Assembly (NCBI GenBank): GCA_021775655.1
Contig: JAJFHK010000525.1
Span: 1-7,303, forward strand
DNA: 7,303 bases
Reading direction: 5' to 3'
From: Filomicrobium sp.
GTDB lineage: Bacteria; Pseudomonadota; Alphaproteobacteria; Rhizobiales; Hyphomicrobiaceae
This document shows, one piece after another, positions 1 through 6,066 of this stretch (position 1 is its first letter; the number at the start of each line of letters is the position of its first letter). The notes beneath the pieces were generated by a model. It was given only the letters and a program-made list of their open reading frames with translations. It did no database searches and was not told where the DNA came from. The position numbers were made by a program, and so were the translations under genes.

Positions 1-1
1 C

Positions 2-217
2 GAAGACGGTGAAGAGCGCGAAGTGGCTGTCGAGGCTCAATCAGAGATCGGTGGGATTTGCTCGGCAACCTGCAATGTTGGGATGAGCAAAGACGAAGAT
101 CTGTACGAAATTGCAGCTTCCGATGTGCTGCTGATCGAAGAAGGACAGCTGCTCCTCGTCGAACCAGGAACCGAAGCTGAAACTTCGAACGAGCCAAACT
201 CGGAGCAGAATCAGTAG
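2..217 (+). CDS. C-terminal end of an unrecognised acidic protein (5' truncated by window edge)
   Basis: An open frame runs from the first bases of the window to the TAG at 215-217, giving about 71 residues. It has no internal stop and no convincing start: the first possible start is a GTG at 23, with no Shine-Dalgarno before it. I therefore read it as the tail of a longer gene. The visible part is rich in Glu, with a Cys pair (CSATC) near its start, a short hydrophobic stretch around DVLLIEEGQLLLVEPG that would suit a beta hairpin, and a polar low-complexity end rich in Glu, Asn and Gln. I do not recognise a family. The strong terminator 71 bases downstream supports a real + strand gene ending here. 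The alternative is a 64-residue protein starting at GTG 23, which I think is less likely. Confidence 0.55.
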   Translation, partial: EDGEEREVAVEAQSEIGGICSATCNVGMSKDEDLYEIAASDVLLIEEGQLLLVEPGTEAETSNEPNSEQNQ

Positions 218-287
218 AGGTTTATTCCGCTGATATTGCGGTCTGCCAACGCTCGATGCCCCCGCCATCGTAGCAACGGTTCTACTC

Positions 288-322
288 GGCGACGCTGATG
301 TTTTCAGCGTCGCCACTTTTTT
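288..322 (+). terminator. Intrinsic (rho-independent) terminator
   Basis: A perfect 11-bp stem, GGCGACGCTGA (288-298) with TCAGCGTCGCC (304-314), encloses a five-base loop TGTTT. It is followed by AC and six T (317-322). The T run lies only on the + strand side, so the terminator serves the gene ending at 217. On the - strand no U run follows the hairpin, so it should not efficiently terminate transcripts of the channel gene that arrive from the right. Confidence 0.88.
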
Positions 323-522
323 GTCCAACAGGCTCAGTTCGGGTTTGGGGCCCACGCCTGGCATCCAGACTGTCGACAAAAATTTCAATAATCGCTTGAA
401 CGATTTCTGGTCGAACGATCAAAGAGTAATCGCGGCATTGAAACAATGGCGCGGCTGGCCCACCGCACGCAAACTGGCACAAGCGAACTGCGGTCGGCGT
501 CGCAATCAATCCCAAATTGGCA
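323..522. other. Intergenic stretch with no recognised gene
   Basis: Together with 218-287 this makes a 305-base gap between the truncated gene and the end of the channel gene. Apart from the terminator at 288-322 I see nothing firm. The frames open here lack ribosome sites and family resemblance. For the - strand channel gene the best terminator candidate is a weak 4-5 bp hairpin around 391-404, followed on that strand by a T-rich patch near 377-383. It is too weak to call. Confidence 0.5.
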
Positions 523-2802
523 TCATGCGCCCGCTTGACTCAAGGATAAGACATGCCAAGCCATGGCGGCGACCGCCAGGGGGATGCCGAGGGTGTGAAT
601 GAAGCCGAGGAGCAGTCTTGGCCATTTGCGCGCAGCGAGATGCTTGTTGATGCGTGCAATGGTGATCATGATCATCACGCTCACCACCAGGTAATAGAAT
701 AAGAAGAGACGGTCGGACAGCGTCGCCGTATCGGAGTCGAGTTGTGGCAACGACAGGTAGAGTGCGACCGCCGAGAGAAGGGCAGTGACCTGGATCGTCA
801 CGATCGCTTCGAAATGATCGCGCGGAATAAAGATTGAAACGTAGGCGACGATAAGAATGAAAAGTAATGGGGCAACGACGCGCAGCATGTAGTCATTCAC
901 CTCGCGCTTCATCAACCAGACGAACTGCGCCCTGTAGAACGGCACCACACTAGGTTCATGCGTATAGGCATCCACCACAGGTATGAAGTCTTCACCAAGA
1001 CCGACGTACTGGCCGACAGGCTGCCAATCGTCTGACGCGACGTCGCGGTCGCGCAATGATTCGGGCGGCGGCTGTACCAGGAACGCCGTTCCGCTCGAGG
1101 GCTTAATTTCGATAAAGAAGCGCTGGGTGTCGAAGGGATAGCTTTCGAGATCCGGCCGATACAGAAAACGACCCGACACATAGTAGATTTTCATTTGGTC
1201 GGGGTAGGCTGAGTCTGGCTCACCGTTGTGTATCTGATGGATTGCGAGTTGGCGGCCACCGCTACGCGGGTCGATGTAGGCATTGGTAAAATCAAGGCGC
1301 TCGATATCGGCACCCTTGTTGGCACGCATGGAGAGATAAAACTCGGCGAGAAATGTCTTTGCGTTCTCGTCGGCGCGGTGCGCCCGGACAATGTCAACGT
1401 CGATGTAAAGTGTATCGATCCGGCGCAGGCCTCCGTCGCGCAGGCGCACGAATTGGAATGATGCCAGCTGCCGGCGCCGGCTCTCGGCACCGGTCGGCAA
1501 AATGATGAGGAGCAGGGGCCGGACGGCGACGCGATTTTGAGTATCAAATGACCAATTGTTGTAGCTGCCGCGAAACGCCCCGTTGCCGGCGGCGTAAGTC
1601 TTGCTCATGGCATTGACGACCGCCTTGCGCCTTGCCGCGAGGTCGCTGCCGGGAGGCGCTGCGTTCGCACCGGCTGCAATGAGTGCGATCATATCGGCGA
1701 ATTGAGTGCCGCGCTCTATTGCACTGCGGTTATCGCCTTGTAGCGGATCGCGGAATTCGGGCTCTTTGCGTATCTCGCAGGATTTGTCAGCCCAACCTGA
1801 TGCTCCTTCGTTTTTCTTCCCTTCGAAGATCCACAGTTCGGGTTGGCCCTGGCGTACGAGGTCACCAAGAGTAGCGTTATAGACCTCGGGAAGATCGTTC
1901 ATGGTGAGTTCGAAGATGGGTGCTGCATAGGCGTTGCGAACCTCTTCGGGGATTCTCTGGACGGTACCGATTAGGAAGATCGCGGGGGCTAGGCCGGCGT
2001 TCTGCAGCGCGATCATTATGGGAACTGCGCGCGAAGACCCGACGGCAATGACGATAATGTCGGGTTGCGCCACTTTGAGTTCTGCGACAACGGCATCGAC
2101 CGCCTCGGAGTCGATATCGTTCTTGCCATTCTGACCCACTCGCTTGTCGGCTACGACTCTTTCGGGGCCCAGCCCAGTGGCGACTGCGTCCCCTAAGGTC
2201 CTCGAGTAAAGCTTGTCGTTATTGACGATGAGCGCGACCTTCGAATAGCCGCTCTCTTTGATAAATTCGGTGACGATCGGTGCATTACCTTCCGCCTGTG
2301 ATGGACGCGTTGAAAATACGTTGGCATGCGCTGAGAAAACGTTTGAAACCGACATGTCGGTGATGAACGGGACGCCGCTTGTGGCGATTTCGTCACCCAT
2401 TCCTGCGATGCCGTCTTTCGGTGAACCGCTAAATAATGCCTCGCCACGATCGGAACTTGTTAAACCGACGATGCCCAAAAGCTGCGGATCGGAGAGGGCC
2501 TCTTTGACATTGGCGACCGTCTTTGTTGGATCTCCAACATCGTCGAGAAAATTGATTTCGATGGGGCGGCCACCGACGCCGCCACGCCTATTCAAGCGAT
2601 CACTTTCGCGCAAAGTCAGCGAGCGAATTGCATCGTTGTAGCCGCGGTCGTAACAGGCATCGGGATTAGAACTGAGGAGCACGGTTACATCTAGAGCGGG
2701 ACCCTGGGCTGCTTGTGCTTCGGCCTGTGCAAGTGCGGGCGCGCTCGCAACTAAGTTGACCGTAACGGAAAATACTACACCGGCAAATGCCGCAGCGCGC
2801 AT
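523..2802 (-). CDS. Periplasmic-binding-protein / pentameric ligand-gated ion channel fusion
   Basis: The 759-residue protein is predicted to be a ligand-gated channel of the inner membrane. Residues 1-25 are a Sec signal peptide (cleavage after APALA). Residues about 36-461 form a type I periplasmic-binding fold of the branched-chain amino-acid (LivJ-like) kind, with family stretches such as IVGLTSSDRG (111-120), GVPFITDMS (143-151) and NVFSTRPSQAEG (161-172). It closes on FVRLRDGGLRRI (451-462). The only two cysteines, C50 and C342, lie in this domain and may form a disulfide. Residues about 462-638 are a pLGIC extracellular beta domain, with the Pro-loop YPFDTQ at 555-560 and Y548 and F562 where animal receptors have the loop cysteines. 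Four helices follow: M1 about 641-660 (with P645), M2 664-686, M3 692-716, M4 727-754. M2 reads FEAIVTIQVTALLSAVALYL; aligned to GLIC it gives E at -2', T at 2', T at 6' and L at 9', suggesting a cation pore. ATG 2802 has a G-rich ribosome site 6 bases upstream. No ABC permease or ATPase gene is adjacent. Ligand and ion are not known. Confidence 0.93.
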   Translation of the reverse strand: MRAAAFAGVVFSVTVNLVASAPALAQAEAQAAQGPALDVTVLLSSNPDACYDRGYNDAIRSLTLRESDRLNRRGGVGGRPIEINFLDDVGDPTKTVANVKEALSDPQLLGIVGLTSSDRGEALFSGSPKDGIAGMGDEIATSGVPFITDMSVSNVFSAHANVFSTRPSQAEGNAPIVTEFIKESGYSKVALIVNNDKLYSRTLGDAVATGLGPERVVADKRVGQNGKNDIDSEAVDAVVAELKVAQPDIIVIAVGSSRAVPIMIALQNAGLAPAIFLIGTVQRIPEEVRNAYAAPIFELTMNDLPEVYNATLGDLVRQGQPELWIFEGKKNEGASGWADKSCEIRKEPEFRDPLQGDNRSAIERGTQFADMIALIAAGANAAPPGSDLAARRKAVVNAMSKTYAAGNGAFRGSYNNWSFDTQNRVAVRPLLLIILPTGAESRRRQLASFQFVRLRDGGLRRIDTLYIDVDIVRAHRADENAKTFLAEFYLSMRANKGADIERLDFTNAYIDPRSGGRQLAIHQIHNGEPDSAYPDQMKIYYVSGRFLYRPDLESYPFDTQRFFIEIKPSSGTAFLVQPPPESLRDRDVASDDWQPVGQYVGLGEDFIPVVDAYTHEPSVVPFYRAQFVWLMKREVNDYMLRVVAPLLFILIVAYVSIFIPRDHFEAIVTIQVTALLSAVALYLSLPQLDSDTATLSDRLFLFYYLVVSVMIMITIARINKHLAARKWPRLLLGFIHTLGIPLAVAAMAWHVLSLSQAGA

Positions 2803-2808
2803 TGCGTT

Positions 2809-2814
2809 GCCCCC
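2809..2814 (-). promoter_or_regulatory. Ribosome binding site of the channel fusion gene
   Basis: On the - strand GGGGGC ends six bases before ATG 2802. It is a G-rich rather than canonical AGGAGG site, but its spacing is right. It agrees with the signal peptide beginning immediately at this ATG, so it fixes the start. Confidence 0.5.
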
Positions 2815-3146
2815 ATCGAGTAAAATTGCAGCTCATTCGGCGCTCTTGAGATCCCTTACCAGCTTTCCGGCATGGTGGCGCATTTCGCGTTTGCAATTCA
2901 GCAATTTCCAGCGGACCCCGTGTGATTGCGGTCATCGCCGGCATTATCCGCTTCTTGCTCTCCGGAGGGTTTTATTCGCATTCAGCTGACGCAATGATCG
3001 CTCAACCGTTCGATTCCTTGCCGTCACGCGCTTGAAACGTCAGAAAACTGGTAATCGATTGATTTTGGACCTCGACTGGCTGCGGATCGCAGTCGTCACG
3101 CCACGCCCATGCCCCTTTTCCAAACACACGATTAACTTGAACATTG

Positions 3147-3178
3147 GCCACTGCATGGCCATTTCGCGTGGCAGTGGC
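3147..3178. repeat. 8-bp inverted repeat upstream of the membrane-protein operon
   Basis: GCCACTGC (3147-3154) and GCAGTGGC (3171-3178) are perfect inverted copies with a 16-base spacer. The left arm overlaps two TGGCCA palindromes (3145-3150 and 3156-3161). The element ends 66 bases before the ATG at 3245, so it could be an operator or a hairpin in the 5' leader. It may also be chance; there is no second copy in this window. Confidence 0.4.
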
Positions 3179-3244
3179 ATTGTTGCTGCCTGGAACGCGT
3201 AGCAATGATGCGATTTTCTTCGCAGACGATGGGAACTAATCTCG

Positions 3245-4531
3245 ATGGCTGAACAGCTGAAGCTTGGGCAGGCACGCCTGGAGACAACGACCAAGGTGAC
3301 GCTTGCCGTGCTTGCGCTGGCCAGTGGCGTTTACACTTATCTTGGCGTGCGTGGATTGCTGAACGGCGATCCGGCCGTCGTATTCTTTGGAGCCGTGATC
3401 TATTCTGTGGCGGTATCGGTTGGAATTTATGCGTTCTGGTCGTACCTGATGCGCTTCCTGCCGCATATCGAAAGTGCCGGTGCGCGCGCCTGGTTGTTCC
3501 TCGCCATGCTTATTGGCTCGTGCATGATCATTGCAATGTCGAGCTGGCTCAATGCGGCCGCCCTTGCTGGATCAGCGGCTCTCGAACAGCACATGGCGAA
3601 CGCAACGGAGACCTATCAACAGCAGCTCGACGAGTCGCATGCCAACGCACTCGCGGCACAGAGTCTGCTACCCGATATCCAGCTTGCCTCCAAGCGGTTC
3701 GCCAGTCTTGCGCAACAAGAAAAGGCGACTGGTGCTTTGACCGGCACATCGGGCTCGGGAACGGTCGTGCAGCTCCTGGCGCAAATGTCTACCGAATTGA
3801 ACCGGCTGGCGCTGGAAGTGGAAGAAAGCCGGGACGAAGTTAAGCGCCACTACGAGAGCGGCGGGCGAAATCTTGCCCGAATGCGCGAACTCGTGTCGAA
3901 TTCGGGACCGATCGAAGCGCGTGCCAACGCAGTTGGCGAAGAAACCCTGAAACTGATCGGTCAGATTACGGCTCTGCAGCAGACATCTGTTGCACCATCG
4001 GTGAAGCGTGCTGCGGAAGACCTTGGCAAGACCTTCATCGCACCAATTGCCGATGGCCAGGACATCGGTCTGCAGCAGCGCCAAACCGAAGTGGTCAGCC
4101 GGGTTGAAACGGCGCTGCGGGCGCAAAGCCGAGCGCTGGCTAGCGCGGCCGATGAAATCCTGCAACGCGACCCGGTAAAGCCGGCGCGCTTCCAGCCGCT
4201 GTCGCCGCCGGAAGCGGTTTTGTTGTACGCAGGGGATTTTCTGCCAAGCTGGGCAGGCGCTATTTCCATCGACCTGTTACCCGCGGTGCTCATCTTCATC
4301 ATGATTGTTGTCGAGGGGGCGATCCGCCGTCACGGCGGCGTCGATCTGGATGCCGAGACAATGAGTGCTGCCGACGTGATGCGCGGAGCAGAACTCTACC
4401 GCCAGATGGAGCAGCGTTTTGGCAACCGTGCCGTCGACCCTCCGGCTCCTCCAATGCCTCCACGACCGGATAGCGAGAGCGACAAAGTCACACCGATTAC
4501 AAAGCCGCCGGGCCTCAGGCGCAAGGAGTAG
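3245..4531 (+). CDS. Unrecognised four-helix inner-membrane protein with large periplasmic helical segment
   Basis: The product is 428 residues and I do not recognise a named family. Hydrophobic segments lie at about 17-38, 44-66 and 82-103, and a last one at about 335-357. Positive charges (R70 and R81 between helices 2 and 3; R361, R362 after helix 4) fit an N-in, C-in topology. That places residues about 104-334 in the periplasm. This segment is rich in Ala, Gln, Glu and Leu with heptad-like stretches (for example about 115-160, 176-215 and 280-306), suggesting long helices or coiled coil. A short Gly/Ser/Thr-rich break lies at 162-173. The cytoplasmic tail (about 360-428) carries a short acidic helix and then a proline-rich end (PPAPPMPPRP). 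ATG 3245 is preceded by a weak GGGA ten bases upstream. The next gene begins four bases after its stop, so the two are almost certainly cotranscribed. By architecture it could be a scaffold, a stress sensor or an adaptor for the periplasmic hydrolase, but that role is inferred from the neighbour alone. Confidence 0.85.
   Translation: MAEQLKLGQARLETTTKVTLAVLALASGVYTYLGVRGLLNGDPAVVFFGAVIYSVAVSVGIYAFWSYLMRFLPHIESAGARAWLFLAMLIGSCMIIAMSSWLNAAALAGSAALEQHMANATETYQQQLDESHANALAAQSLLPDIQLASKRFASLAQQEKATGALTGTSGSGTVVQLLAQMSTELNRLALEVEESRDEVKRHYESGGRNLARMRELVSNSGPIEARANAVGEETLKLIGQITALQQTSVAPSVKRAAEDLGKTFIAPIADGQDIGLQQRQTEVVSRVETALRAQSRALASAADEILQRDPVKPARFQPLSPPEAVLLYAGDFLPSWAGAISIDLLPAVLIFIMIVVEGAIRRHGGVDLDAETMSAADVMRGAELYRQMEQRFGNRAVDPPAPPMPPRPDSESDKVTPITKPPGLRRKE
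4523..4528 (+). promoter_or_regulatory. Ribosome binding site that decides the GTG start at 4536
   Basis: AAGGAG lies seven bases before GTG 4536 and inside the last codons of the upstream gene. It is the best Shine-Dalgarno in the window. It favours GTG 4536 over the in-frame ATG at 4419, which lies deep inside the upstream gene. The arrangement suggests translational coupling. Confidence 0.85.
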
Positions 4532-4535
4532 TGCT

Positions 4536-5414
4536 GTGGACGCAACCGGCACAGCGAACGACGCGCCTCAGCCCGACCAGCAGTCGTCAGAGACGGCAGC
4601 TAAGCCAAGCCGGCGCGGATGGCGACTGCCGAGCGAGCGGTTCATTCTAAATTCGGTGTTTCGGCTTTTGCTGTTAATAACGGCTGTCTTTCTCGCCTTA
4701 GATTATCAGACCATCTACGAAGCCGCCAACGTGCCGCTGCCAGGCGAGACCGAACGCGAAGAACCCCTCATCATGGACCCGCCCAAGGAGCGCGATCACG
4801 TGCGTCCTTATCTTCCTCGCGCAACGCCGCTGCGCAAGTCGAGCAAGGGGCCGGCAATGCCGGGGTACGCCAAACCCCCATCGCATGAATCGATTGGTAA
4901 GAAGATGACTTTCGTGCGTGGGCCGAAGGGCAAGGCCAGCGCCGTCGGCCGGATCGAACCGGGTACGGCGGCTGAATTTATCGATTTCATCGAGGGTCAG
5001 GACGGGGAGGTGAAGAGCCTTTATCTGCATTCGCCTGGAGGATCGGTTCAAGACGCGCTGGTCATGTCGAAACTGGTGCGCGAGAAGAAAATCGTCACGC
5101 AGGTGCCCAACGATGCCTATTGCGCATCGTCTTGTCCGATCTTGTTTTCGGGTGGCACTGAGCGGACCGTCGGACGCAACGCCTGGGTCGGAGTTCACCA
5201 GATCTACGCGACGCGGGCGGCACCTGGAAACCTGTCCGATGGCATGTCACAGGCGCAGTCGATAACCGCCGAGGTCCAGCAGCATCTTGTCGACATGGGT
5301 GTTGACACGCGCGCGTGGCTGCATGCGATGAAGACACCCAGCGATCAGCTTTATGTATTTACGCCGAATGAGCTCAAAGAATACAAATTCGCGACCAAGG
5401 TCGCCGAGGGGTAA
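4536..5414 (+). CDS. Membrane-anchored periplasmic ClpP-fold serine hydrolase (COG3904-like)
   Basis: The product is 292 residues from GTG 4536. The frame also opens at ATG 4419, but that start would overlap the upstream gene by over 100 bases and lacks a ribosome site. A basic, polar N-terminus is followed by one hydrophobic helix (about 40-57), then a Pro-rich linker (about 66-120), then a ClpP/crotonase-like domain (about 122-290). Signature residues are SPGGS (166-170, oxyanion region), CASSC (196-200) with S198 aligning to the ClpP nucleophile, and the VHQ motif with H221. The Ser-His spacing of 23 is close to that of ClpP (25). D270, in TPSDQLYVFT, is a possible acid 49 residues after the His, but that alignment is uncertain. 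The fold resembles ClpP but there is no ATPase partner, and the anchor places it in the periplasm. Such proteins are usually annotated as predicted periplasmic or Clp-like proteins. Its likely partner is the membrane protein encoded just upstream. Proteolytic activity is inferred, not shown. Confidence 0.85.
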   Translation: MDATGTANDAPQPDQQSSETAAKPSRRGWRLPSERFILNSVFRLLLLITAVFLALDYQTIYEAANVPLPGETEREEPLIMDPPKERDHVRPYLPRATPLRKSSKGPAMPGYAKPPSHESIGKKMTFVRGPKGKASAVGRIEPGTAAEFIDFIEGQDGEVKSLYLHSPGGSVQDALVMSKLVREKKIVTQVPNDAYCASSCPILFSGGTERTVGRNAWVGVHQIYATRAAPGNLSDGMSQAQSITAEVQQHLVDMGVDTRAWLHAMKTPSDQLYVFTPNELKEYKFATKVAEG

Positions 5415-5438
5415 TCTTGGCTGGCGCTGCGAGCAATG

Positions 5439-5900
5439 TCACCGCAGCGTCATGCCGGCTACGCCGACGGCGATGTTGAGGCCGGTCTGGCCTTGGACGC
5501 TCACCGGCTGGAGGATGACCGATTGCGTTGAGCCTCCGATCAGGACATTGGCGCCACCACCGATCCCGACCGAAACGTCGGCGGCCGCCCCGGCGTAATT
5601 GCCAGCAAGCATCCCCTCTCTGACATCTTGGCCCGCGGCCAGTACCGTCCAGATCATGACCGTCTCACCGGTTATGCCAATATCGAGTCCGACTTTGGTC
5701 ACTGTCGCTGCGTATGACTCCGGTGGGCCGGAATTCTTGGAAAACGAGCAGCGGTAAGACTTCTTCGATCCAAGAATGAGACCGACGCCTTGACCGCCGG
5801 TGCACGTCAGTGTGCCGACAGCGACGGTATCCTGAGCAAGTATCGGCTGCGACATCATTGCGAATGCGAACAGGCTAACGAGAAGGACTGCGTACTTCAT
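5439..5900 (-). CDS. DUF992 family secreted protein
   Basis: The product is 153 residues from ATG 5900. Residues 1-22 are a Sec signal peptide (a Lys, then a long hydrophobic core, then ILA before QD). The mature part follows the DUF992 pattern throughout: GTLTC (29-33), the SYRC stretch with C51, a GLDIGITGE segment, WTVLAAG, LAGNYAGAAADVSVGIGGG, NVLIGGS and a closing QGQTGLNIAVGVAGMTL. C33 and C51 are the only cysteines in the mature protein and probably form a disulfide. The glycine-rich alternating pattern suggests a small beta-rich periplasmic or outer-membrane-associated protein. The family is common in Rhizobiales and its function is unknown to me. The frame is open upstream to 6035, but the signal peptide and a GGAG at good spacing fix the start at 5900. 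It ends 24 bases from the end of the convergent hydrolase gene. A separate promoter in the 166-base gap upstream is likely but I cannot place it. Confidence 0.9.
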   Translation of the reverse strand: MKYAVLLVSLFAFAMMSQPILAQDTVAVGTLTCTGGQGVGLILGSKKSYRCSFSKNSGPPESYAATVTKVGLDIGITGETVMIWTVLAAGQDVREGMLAGNYAGAAADVSVGIGGGANVLIGGSTQSVILQPVSVQGQTGLNIAVGVAGMTLR

Positions 5901-5908
5901 CCTTGGAA

Positions 5909-5912
5909 CTCC
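5909..5912 (-). promoter_or_regulatory. Ribosome binding site that decides the DUF992 start
   Basis: On the - strand GGAG lies eight bases before ATG 5900. It supports this start over the upstream in-frame ATGs, the furthest of which is at 6035 and would place 45 non-signal-like residues before the signal peptide. Confidence 0.7.
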
Positions 5913-6066
5913 GGTGCAGTAACCTGACTTGGTCACGTTCATATACATTGGCGCCCATTGAACCAGCGGCGAGGGCAACAACAAGGCATTGCCAGCTTGG
6001 CTGCACCTGCTGACGACACTCTCAAACTCGCGCAACGGAACCAGGCGTATCCGCCGCTACGGGAAT

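Larger units (their letters stand above)
2803..3244. other. Divergent intergenic region, probable promoter region for both sides
   Basis: These 442 bases separate the divergent channel gene and the membrane protein/hydrolase operon, so promoters for both must lie here or within it. Open frames in the region have no ribosome sites and no family resemblance. On the - strand a GATAAT near 2943-2948 resembles a -10 element but has no matching -35. On the + strand TTGAAC at 3137-3142 resembles a -35 but has no good -10. I do not call either as a promoter. An 8-bp palindrome CTCCGGAG lies near 2959-2966, and a separate inverted repeat at 3147-3178 is listed on its own. Confidence 0.5.

Noticed and set aside
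41..388. 115-residue open frame on the - strand at the left edge
   Set aside because: It crosses the strong terminator hairpin, lies antisense to the truncated gene and has no ribosome site or recognisable motif.
377..404. Weak hairpin with a T-rich patch on the - strand as terminator of the channel gene
   Set aside because: The stem is only 4-5 bp with a wobble pair, and the T run is separated from it, so it falls below what I would call a terminator.
2943..2948. GATAAT on the - strand as the -10 of the channel gene promoter
   Set aside because: No acceptable -35 lies 16-18 bases upstream, and the leader would be about 130 bases, so it cannot be separated from chance.
2666..3205. Small - strand open frames in and near the divergent intergenic region as leader or regulator genes
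   Set aside because: They have no Shine-Dalgarno and no helix-turn-helix or other domain pattern, and the left one overlaps the channel's signal-peptide region in another frame.
3668..4165. 165-residue open frame on the - strand inside the four-helix membrane protein gene
   Set aside because: It is antisense to a gene with coherent topology and operon context. Its translation is rich in Arg, Gln and Phe with no domain pattern.
4419..4535. Upstream ATG 4419 as start of the ClpP-like gene
   Set aside because: It would overlap the previous gene by more than 100 bases and add 39 residues of Arg/Ser-rich shadow sequence. GTG 4536 has an AAGGAG at ideal spacing.
4698..5198. 166-residue open frame on the - strand inside the ClpP-like gene
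   Set aside because: It is antisense to the conserved catalytic region. Its Arg/His/Leu-rich composition is typical of a shadow frame.
5901..6035. Longer N-terminus of the DUF992 protein starting at ATG 6035
   Set aside because: It would bury a clear signal peptide behind 45 residues. GGAG at good spacing marks ATG 5900.
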